Source: Azolla caroliniana
Taxonomy: Eukaryota; Polypodiophyta
NCBI GenBank assembly: GCA_043228905.1
Contig: JBHGNT010000012.1
Coordinates: 2,666,001 to 2,730,000 of the forward strand
Direction of reading: 5' to 3'
DNA: 64,000 nt
Shown: piece by piece, positions 55,001 through 64,000 of the stretch
Layout of the letters: each line of letters opens with the position of its first letter
Position numbering within the stretch: position 1 is the stretch's first letter
Notes under the pieces: generated by a model
Told to the model about the DNA's origin: nothing
Databases searched by the model: none
Seen by the model: only the letters and a program-made list of their open reading frames with translations
Made by a program: the position numbers and the translations under genes

Positions 55001-56624
55001 CAACTACATCATAAGATATTATAGAGCCAAGTCTCTTGCCAAATGTGTTAAGAGGAAACATGAATTCAGTGGTGTGGGATTTCAAATGTTGAACAACTTA
55101 CCCGACATGTTATTAGTTAGTTAATGGCCCTTTTCTTTCCATGTAGGTGTTGACACATATATAATGAGACCCTTGTATGTATATGTTCCACAACAGTCTT
55201 CTATGTGATGTACAACTTTTTGTTGTCTTTAATTTCCACGACTCAGCCAATTGGCATTAATGTTAAACGAAGCTTAATATAAATATTTCAAGTTTACGCG
55301 GAATCTAAGAAACATCATTTAATGGATTATATTACATTTGTGCTTGTTTCATGAGCTTGTGAGAAGACTAATTTGTCCTATATGTAGTTTGTTGAAATGG
55401 AGCAAATGTAGGTAAGTTAGACTCTAGTGCATTGGGTTCAAAATAGGTTGTTTTTGTGTCAAAATTGTGGAATATGGGTCTTGAATTTGTTATGAATATT
55501 GATGGAACTTTGGATTTGGGAAAAGAGAACAACAATAACATTTGTTTACAAGGAAACAAAAGAAATTAGTTTAAGCCCAAATAAAAATTGAGATGGCTTT
55601 ATGAAGCTCATAGAGTCATATATATATATATATATATATAATGGAGTTACAAAGTGCTCGTACAGTAGAAGATATTTGTTGACCTGATGATCACAAGTTT
55701 CGACAATCAAGCTCAACAACATCAATATTGTAAATCTAGTTCTATGCCACGAAAGATAACATTTTTATGTACTCCACGGGATTGGGGGAACAATCTGAAG
55801 ATCTACCATCTCCAAGTTCTTTCTTCTATAAGAAGTCCACTCATGAGCAAAGATAGTGGAAAATGCGGACCTCCCAAGGTTATGGGCTGTGGAAAATGAT
55901 TGGTTGTGTACTCTAGTTACATTGTCATGAATATATAGCTTCATTGATTTCTTAAAGGGGGAGATGACTTTCTTCTCTCGACTAGGCACATCACAAGTTA
56001 ATATTTGTGTCTTCGCATTGAAGTGTTCTCGAACAACGAATATACGGCTCACTGAAGAGTCATTGTGCTACATCCTAGTAGCTAGCATATACATTCACGA
56101 TCATAATATCCAACCTAGAGCGAAAAGCTCATGATAATTAGATGTTTGACCTCTAAAGTATAAATGCATCCTTAGTTGACTTATGAAACTCCCAAAATAA
56201 ATGTAAATGATCACCACTCTTCGGTTTTGGTTCTAAGACTCTAAGCAACCTTGCACATAGACTATAGTGGCGACACTAATATGAGTGCACTCAACTACCC
56301 TTGCAACAAGTACTAGCATGGTTGTTTGTTTATGGATGATCCCATATTGCTATATGATTGGGAGGTGGTTTTGTTTTCTCAATAATGCAAGTAGACTTTC
56401 ATACTATACCTTGTGGTTGGGTTGTGGTTCGTGGATATTGGCTAATTTATTACACACTTTGATGCCTCCCTTATATAATAAGTCTACACTCTTTAGAACT
56501 ATAAATTTCATCACGGTGGGCGACCGCATATTATGGAAGTGAGGTTCAACTATATATTGTGGAAGTCTTATGGATATTGGTAGAACCTTGCTTTATCTAA
56601 GCTTACCTTCTTGAGGGTGCAACT
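52051..56624. other. intergenic DNA, no gene recognised
   Basis: AT-rich sequence with small simple repeats (TATC-type at 52420-52470, CTT at 53205, TATA at 55620). The short frames have no family features. Confidence 0.55.
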
Positions 56625-57072
56625 TAACAATCGGCAATAGTTCGGTTCGGTTTGAGGGTGTGAAAACTGAACCGTTAAAAAAATTTGAACCTTGAATCGA
56701 ACTTAACCGAACCATGAAACCATTAAAACCGAACTATTTGAAAAAGTCCAAACCATTAAACCGTTAAATCCGCGATTTCGTGGTTCGGTTTCGGTTTTCA
56801 ACTTAGGTCAAATTTTAAAATTTCAAGATTTTTAAGATTTTCCTAAAATTTGAGAATTAGGCTTAAAAGTGAAAAGATTGTTTGAACAATATTTAAAAAT
56901 AAAATAAAAACATTAAACCGTTTAAACCCGAGTTTCTAACCGTTGAAACGGAACCGTTCACCCCCAAACAGAAATGTTAAAAAAAATTGAACTTGAACCA
57001 AACCAAGCCATTAAGTTGTGGTTTGGTGGTTCCGTTTGGTTCAAACCGAACTATTGCGGACTGTTAGCACTA
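56625..57072. mobile_element. MITE-like element rich in GGTTCGG
   Basis: The ends are imperfect inverted repeats sharing GCAATAGTTCGGTT (left about 56634; right the reverse complement at about 57040-57055). The interior is dense in GGTTCGG/CCGAAC and AACCGTT words. No coding capacity. Target duplication not resolved. Confidence 0.5.
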
Positions 57073-59689
57073 CTTTTAATTATGATTTTTAAATTAACTA
57101 CAATCATGATAATAGACATTACAATTCAGTTTTGTTCAATGGAGTATGCAATTGCTCGTGTGTTTGTGAACTCCACGTTGCATGCAAATGTAAGGAGGAC
57201 GAAAAAACCTACTTGGATTTTCACCACATCTTTAAACTAAATGTTGTATCGTTGAACCCAACATAAAACTCCCAAAAATGCTTGAAATTAGGTGGTACAA
57301 ACTCCCAACATTTTGATTGCACATATGTTTACAAAAGCTGAAATTTCGACACAAGTAAATGTCAGAACGTTTCGGATACGCCAAAAATATGACCAATAAT
57401 ATTCTCCATATCGCACAAGAATAATCTCAACTTGTAGGTTCTCTACGGTAAACAACAACCTTTCAAGTAACTACAAGAGTTCTTATCATAACTTATATTC
57501 ATCATACAAAATTATTTCAAGTTTAAGCATGCGTATAGTCTTGAAATTGTACTCGTTTCTCATTAAACATTTGTAGTTGTCAAATCATGTCCTTCATTCT
57601 TAAGTTACATAGTGTAATTAAGGAAAATTGATAATTCCATATCGACATAATCTATTTCCCCAAAATAATATCCTCAACATTTGCCTCTTGATATTTTTAC
57701 TTCTTATCACATACGCAATGGACGTACACACCTTCTCGTTAAAAGTCTTACAACTCCAGACTTATGTATGCCATTCTTCATAGCTTAGACATTGCTTTTG
57801 TGTTCCATGCTCAATAGGGCCACATCTTGAGACTAGCAGGAAAATATTGCAATGCATTATGGCTCCAAGCAACACTTGGTAAGCATTGTTTACATTATCG
57901 TGATGTGGGAAATGCATAGGAGGAAACAAAATAAAGTGTATTGGTGCTCAAATGTTATGATTTTCTTGGTGGCCATAATATAATCCAATCAAAATATTGG
58001 AGTAATGTAGAGTTAATAACATCAAAGGTGTGAATGACCAAGAGTCTACTTTTTCTTACAATTAGTCATGACTGCAAAATAGTGATCCATCTTGATGAGG
58101 GAAATGATTTTGAGAACTAAGCTTGTTTGAGATACTCGTAATGGTTCCATTAATCAATTTAAGTTTGATAACATTTTGCTCCATCTAAAACACATTTCAA
58201 GAATGTGACAACTTTTCTAGCAGAAGCATTTATCACCTACTTTGACATGTCAAAAATACATTAGATGGTCTTGATAGTCTTTAAAAAGCCATGTTTATTG
58301 GTAGTTGGAAGTAATCAGTCCTCTCTACGAATAGTGAATAGTTTGATCAAATAAATTAGGATATGTACATTAGGACATGGATTAAAAAACAACGAGAGCA
58401 AGGATATGTTGCCAATAAGTGAAATACCTCGTATGGTAGAAAGTTTAAACTTAATGATATATGTACACAACGCAACAACATATACTCTATAATGAATGGT
58501 GATTGCTTGAAAAACAAACCACATATTGATGTTCACAATTACTTTCAGTTGATGCTTCACCACGTTAAAAAACCTACCATCAATGAATGAGCTTAATAGC
58601 GTGTAAATACAAAACTGTGCATAGAATTTATTTTACATTTTTTAGCATTATGATTCAGTGTTCGGCTAATTTTAAGTGCATGGAAGTTGGTTGTTTCAAT
58701 CTCAAACTTATTTATTGCCTACCTTTTGATGAGACAATTATGACGAGTTACAACTTACGAATTTATTAATTATCATAACATTGAATCATTTAGACAATGA
58801 TATTCAACTACTTTAAATTCTAGTAGCGTTGTACAAAGAGTTCATGAAGTACTTAACTCCTTTATTTGTTAAAGTTTCAAGCATCCATAGTTTGTTAGAA
58901 AGCAACTTTATAGTACACAAATGTGATGAGCACACCTTCATATTTCTTTGACAGTTTATTTGGTTATCTCTTAAGAACTTGCCAAGTAGAGTATGGCCTC
59001 AACATTCAACATGGCTTCATATCTCTTTGTGATGATTTCTTGGAACATGGGATTCCCATCAAAGAATAAATTGTCGATGACCCAGGATGAGAATTGATCA
59101 ATCTATGGATGTAAGAACATTCAATTTGTAAACAATCTCAAACAATCTGTAAACTAGGATAACATACTTGACACCGAATCTCTCTAGTGCATAATTTGTG
59201 ACATATGTGAGTCCAACAATATATTTAGCAGACGTATGGGTTAGTAGAAATATCAATATATAGTGACGGAAGCTAGCAATGATACATATGGCTAGCAATG
59301 ATACATATGACTGGTAAGTCCTTAGGGAGGAGCTCCATTATTCTTAGAAGCCTAGTTAGTTAGAAGTAAAAAGCTATATTTCACTATGAAAACATGCTTG
59401 TAATGTCTTTTTAGTGTTTAAATGCATGTGACTATAAAAACAGTAGATCATTCAACATCCCCTCTCATAATTTCAATCTCCATGCCATCTATGATTGTGC
59501 TAATTTGCAGCCATTACAATTTACCAACTGGGATCGACAAATTAATATGGCATACAAAACAATTACTGACTAGTAGGTACACGTGTTGAACATTTTACCC
59601 TCATAGCGGAGTGACAACATAATGATTGTGGGTGGGGAGTAAGATATCCCGATGAATGGGAAAGGCGATCATATATATTACATGAAAAG
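57073..59689. other. intergenic DNA, no gene recognised
   Basis: AT-rich sequence without long frames, repeats or recognisable transposon ends. Confidence 0.5.
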
Positions 59690-60260
59690 GGAGTGAGCAA
59701 GTTAAAGCTTGTCGTGTGTTAGTAAACTCCAACTAGACACAACCTTCCCCTCCCTCCCCCCTTCTTCTCTCTTAAACGAGAAGTTGAATGAGAACACGAA
59801 CAATGCATGTTAAAACTTGTCGTGTGTTTGTAAAACCCCACCTAGACACCACTTCTCTCCCTCCTCCCCCTTCTTCTCTCTTGAACGAGAAGTTGAATGA
59901 GAACACGAACAAATGCACGTAAAAGCTTGTCGTGTATTTGCAAAACCCCACCTCCCCCCCTTCCCCCTCTTCTTCACTCCTGAATGAAAAGTTGAATGAG
60001 AACCCGAACAATGCATGTTAAAACACGTAGTGTATCCATAAAACCCCACCTAGACACAAACACACCTCTCTCCCCCCCATGCGTCTCCCTTGAACGATAA
60101 GTTGAAGGAGAACACGAACAATGCGCATTAAAACTTGTCATGTGTCTATAAAACCCACACCTCTCTCTCCCCCCCATGCGTCTCCCTTGAACGAGAAGTT
60201 GAAGGAGAACACGAACAATGCACATTAAAACTTGTCATGTGTCTATAAAACCCCACCTAG
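59690..60260. repeat. minisatellite of about 100-110 bp units
   Basis: Five copies anchored by AAGTTGAATGAGAACACGAA at 59781, 59890, 59989, 60099 and 60196, plus a partial first copy. Each contains a C/T-rich block, an ACTTGTC(G/A)TGTG word and (C)TATAAAACCCCACCT or a variant. Confidence 0.85.
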
Positions 60261-60292
60261 ACACAAAACCTCTGCCTCTGCCTCTGCATCTC

Positions 60293-60480
60293 CTAAGAAA
60301 AAACACATTCCCTTCTCCTTTCGACAAGGAAAGATGCCGAAGCCGAAGCCGAAGCCGAAGCCGAAGAAACACATTCCCTTCTCCTTTCGACAAGACAAGA
60401 TGTCGAAGCCGAAGCCGAAGCCGAAGAAACACATTCCCGTCTCCTTTCGACAAGACTAAGATGCCGAAGCCGGAGAAGCC
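60293..60480. repeat. minisatellite with GCCGAA runs
   Basis: Three 60-65-bp units (ACACATTCCCTTCTCCTTTC, then CGACAAGA, then GCCGAA repeats). It is open in several frames simply because of the repeat, giving Lys-Pro or Arg-Ser runs. I do not call it a gene. Confidence 0.75.
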
Positions 60481-60518
60481 AATATAGGGGGGGCTTGTCG
60501 GTGTGAAATGGGCGATGA

Positions 60519-60663
60519 TAGATTAGATAGATAGATAGATAGATAGGTGTGAGAGCAAGGTGAGAGAGAGAGAGCATCCATTTTTTATTTTTTACTTGGG
60601 ATTGGAGAACAAAAAGAGAGAGGAGAAAAAGCAAATTGGAGATGATTTTACTACATATATATG

Positions 60664-60713
<50 letters not shown>

Positions 60714-60715
60714 CA
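60519..60715. repeat. microsatellite cluster
   Basis: GATA repeats at 60521-60545, then TA and GA runs at 60653-60712. Confidence 0.7.
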
Positions 60716-61212
60716 GACAAATAAAAGAAGAAGAAGAAGAAGAGACAAAGACATGACAGGCAACTGTAGCAGAAGGTAGGATTGAACAGTAAAGTTCAGT
60801 GACTGATCCATTCATTTCACTTCACCGAGGAGCAATCTTCTTTTTTTGTATGTATATACATACATATAGTAATATTCTCTTTCTCACTATTTCTTGAATA
60901 GAAGACCTAATAGATTCATGGTACAATCAGAGTGACTTTCTTCTTTTTGTTTTAATTTAGAAAAAAAAGCAACAAAAAGAAGATGAATAAGAGAGCAGAG
61001 AACAGAATATATGTGTATATGTATGTATGTGTGTATCACATGGCAGTTCAGAAATCCATCCAATAAAAATTTAATCAGTCAAATATGGCAATTGTTTTTT
61101 TTTTTAATGATGATTGTCTTCTTTTTCCATTAGGTAGAGGATCGATCATTCACTGCAAATATGAAAATAAAATAAAATAGTGGTCTTAGCATCCTCATTA
61201 TTAGTTTTGCAG

Positions 61213-61307
61213 GATTATTTAGGGTTAGGATGATTATTTAGGGTTAGGATGATTATTTAGGGTTAGGATGATTATTTAGGGTTATGATGATTATTTAGGG
61301 TTATGAT
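61213..61307. repeat. 19-bp tandem repeat with TTTAGGG
   Basis: Five copies of GATTATTTAGGGTTAGGAT with one-base drift in the last two. Each unit contains the plant telomere heptamer once. Confidence 0.85.
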
Positions 61308-62134
61308 TTTATCATAACTGTCTGTCTATAAATATATTGCTGATTTTCGTCTCCACATTTTTCATTGTCATTACATACACTATATGTATATTTCTAAGGT
61401 CTCTTTTGTTTTTTGGCAGAAATGGTGGGGTCTTTACCAAAGAAAGTAGCACTCAGAAAAAAAAAGAAAAACCTTAATCCCTTCAAAACACTCAGACACA
61501 GACAAATCATATATGTATATGTACACATACACAGAAGAAACAGATTCCGCACAAATACAGACACAGACAGACACAGACTCCTAGGATCGATCTATGGTTA
61601 AATTTATGATTCTTATAAATAAATAAAACAAAATTTAAAGAATAAACCCCCCTCATCTTCTCTCCTCTGATTTCTACGCAGGCAATAGCGCAACATAGGT
61701 AGGCAGGCTAATTGATCCGTGATTAAACTACACACACACAAAAACCCTACGATTGAATCGAACGCATTTACTTATATATATATATATATATATATATGTG
61801 ATTAGATTCATCATATGGGGGCCTATATCCTAATCCCGTGATTGATTGATTGATTGATTGACTGACTGGACTCATTAATTGACAGAAAGACAGAGAGAAA
61901 CATATCGGTTCTTCCGATCCGTAAGAAGATCAATATATGTATATGTATATATATCGATTATATAAATGTAGATATACATACATATACATATACATATATA
62001 CATATGTGCAGCGCGAATCTATGTCCGTATCTCTTTTCTAAAACCCTAAAATTAATTGATTTTAATTATCTTGTTATATGTATATACCATATATAATTAG
62101 ATACCCACATATTTGAAACCAGATTAATTCTAAT

Positions 62135-62410
62135 TACATACATGCATACATACATACATACATGGATGCATGCATACATACATACATACATACATACATA
62201 CATACCTACATACATACATACATACATATTGATATAATATACAGGTAGAGAAAGCTAGTAAGGATCATGATTCATGGGCCATGGCAATCTATCATACATA
62301 CACATACATACATACATACCTACATGCATGCATACACATACATATTGATATAATATACAGGTTAGAGAAAGCTAGTAAGGATCTTGATTCATGGGCCATG
62401 GCAATCTATC
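62135..62410. repeat. CATA microsatellite and 116-bp duplication
   Basis: (CATA)n arrays at 62136-62228 and 62295-62345. The block CATATTGATATAATATACAG to GGCAATCTATC occurs twice (62225-62293 and 62341-62410). Confidence 0.82.
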
Positions 62411-62826
62411 TCTTATCTCACTTGCATGTGTTAGTAGTATGTAGTTGTGATTATAAAGAAATTTGTAATAACCTTGTGCAGACAAAAGAGGAAGGTATAA
62501 TAAAGGAAGGGAGGGTCTAAGCTATATAGACTAGGCCTAGACCTACCTAGTAGAGACTAGAGATCAGAGAAGAGGAGACTGAGAGGTTAAGAGTGTCAAG
62601 CTACATCATTATGTATTTACATCTACTATGTAGCATAGATTACTCGAGACTTTTTTGTGATAATCGATATTTAATCTACATACACTATTATTGTCTCAAA
62701 TCCCTCCCTTGACATTTGCATCCTTTTTTCACCAATTCTTCATGATATGTTAAGTTTTAACATGCACATGCACACACACCATGCTCGCTTGTAACAAACG
62801 TGTGTAGGTTTCTCCATAGCGCATCC

Positions 62827-63046
62827 ATGCCATTACCATAGGGCGCCATCGTTATAACAAACATTTTTAGGCTTCCTAGGGCCATTGCCATTAGGTGGTG
62901 GTGTGGTTATTTTCCTCAGTTGACGATAATATGTACATGCCATTACCATAGGGCGCCATCGTTATAACAAACATTTTTAGGCTTCATGGGGCCATTGCCA
63001 TTAGGTGGTGGTGTGGTTATTTTCCTCAGTCGACGATAATATGTAT
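62827..63046. repeat. 110-bp tandem duplication
   Basis: Two adjacent copies (62827-62936, 62937-63046) starting ATGCCATTACCATAGGGCGC, differing at only a few bases, so a recent duplication. Confidence 0.85.
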
Positions 63047-63395
63047 ATGCACATTGATTTAGCAAGAGAGCGAATATGTAATGCTATTCTTCTATTGCAC
63101 ATATATGATAAAGCACACCCATGAGCTTTTCTCCAAACTGTTGTACAACCCACATGCTCTTTGTTACGACCTTATTGGTAAAGATCACATAGTGTTGAAT
63201 TTGCCGCCATACTTAAAAAACAATTCACGCATGCAAAGGACGAATTTGCACAAATGGCGAAGTAGTAGCTTGTGTAAACCGTACATGTAATACATGACCA
63301 TGAATCAGTGGACAAACTACAAAATAAAACATAATATGAGTTGTGATGGGGAAGTGGAATCAAGTCAACAAAACTATTGACACTTGGATATTCTT

Positions 63396-63681
63396 TTTTT
63401 TTTTTCCAAAAAAAAAAACTCCTTCCATTAGTTATAACTTATAAAATTTTACAAATGAGTCAATTATGTACAAATCCATGTAAGGACGCGATAGTTCCAT
63501 CTTATGTGGATGCCCACTGACTCAAGAAAGGGAGAGGACGGCCATTGTTGGATGAAGGCTATTCGTTGTCTTTCAACTCCATTTGAGCCGCCCTTAAGGC
63601 CATCATATTGACTCTTCAGAGTGGCTACAATTTCACTCCATATCTCTTGCAGTAACCTTTTTGGATGTGCGGTTTGGTTGG
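63396..63681 (-). mobile_element. 5'-truncated LINE 3' end with poly(A) and 17-bp TSD
   Basis: The 17-bp sequence GACACTTGGATATTCTT flanks it perfectly (63379-63395 and 63682-63698). On the minus strand the insert ends in an A-rich tail next to the TSD. The minus frame reads IAFIQQWPSSPFLESVGIHI, then RVLTWICT, as at the end of a plant L1-type ORF2. This tail type differs from the TC-tailed LINE at 10080. Confidence 0.75.
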
Positions 63682-63698
63682 GACACTTGGATATTCTT

Positions 63699-63939
63699 GA
63701 ATTTGACAATGCAATCAAGTCCTAATACAAATTAAAGATGGTTAGGTTCTTCCTTAAAAACTCATGTTAGGATTGTACTCCTAGGTGGACGATCCTCTAC
63801 TTGTCACTACCCTTTAGTGCCTCAATATTGGTACATCAAGACCCCTAACTATTCAATACACAATCTTTGCACCAAGATCAGACCATCAATATGTGATGAT
63901 TCCTAAGAACTTAGAAACCAACCTTAATTCATGGGCATT

Positions 63940-63970
<31 letters not shown>

Positions 63971-64000
63971 TTCCAAAAGAGGTACTACATTAGTATTAAC
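63699..64000. other. intergenic DNA, no gene recognised
   Basis: AT-rich, with a GT/TA microsatellite at 63939-63970. Confidence 0.5.

Noticed and set aside
57073-59689. Short frames of 60-90 aa as hypothetical genes
   Set aside because: AT-rich, low codon structure, no domain, no conserved splice pattern.
60218-60487. 89-aa frame with Arg-Ser or Lys-Pro repeats as a gene
   Set aside because: Three overlapping frames on both strands are open only because of the minisatellite; no conserved domain or splice context.
43000-64000. CRISPR array in the repeat-rich regions
   Set aside because: Repeats are directly tandem without unique spacers, in a plant nuclear context.

Overview
The window is plant nuclear DNA. 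It holds spliced eukaryotic coding sequence (a KNOX homeobox gene), plant-type Ty1/copia and Ty3/gypsy retrotransposons, LINEs, hAT and Mutator-like DNA transposons, and many GA/CT and AT microsatellites. The sequence does not let me name the species; a seed plant, probably an angiosperm, is the best guess. There is no CRISPR array, operon or rRNA gene, and I see no convincing tRNA gene.

Positions 1-39300 are an accessory, transposon-on-transposon region whose nesting can be read from target-site duplications (TSDs). A 3' piece of a Ty3/gypsy element (about 505-1068) is cut by a hAT transposon with 20-bp terminal inverted repeats (TIRs) and an 8-bp TSD. The piece resumes at 17963 and ends in an LTR at 18518. 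The hAT element (1069-17962) was itself filled by a Ty3/gypsy element (1391-7051), a LINE (about 10080-14690), a retro-copied Alba gene (15055-15460) and a second, 5'-truncated LINE (15694-17509) that carries a solo LTR. From 18519 to about 38267 lie the two ends of a Ty1/copia element (no RT segment seen). Between them sit rearranged pieces of another gypsy-like family, including a long inverted repeat, SINE-like copies, a nearly intact minus-strand copia element with a 5-bp TSD (27240-32815), and a Pack-MULE with 161-bp TIRs and a 9-bp TSD (34537-36518).

Positions 42590-50037 hold the one clear host gene: a five-exon class I KNOX (TALE homeodomain) transcription factor on the minus strand. 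Its predicted product is 686 aa, much longer than usual because of Asn/His/Asp-rich tracts. Introns 2, 3 and 4 and the upstream flank each contain a different minisatellite.

Positions 51300-64000 are AT-rich intergenic DNA with microsatellites, minisatellites, one MITE-like element and one short poly(A) LINE insertion. I find no convincing gene there.

The most notable signals are: perfect multi-unit heat-shock elements placed 20-80 bp upstream of the TATA box in the LTRs of two gypsy families; the Pack-MULE carrying a PB1-domain gene fragment; the complete hAT reconstruction; and the KNOX gene with its tandem-repeat load.
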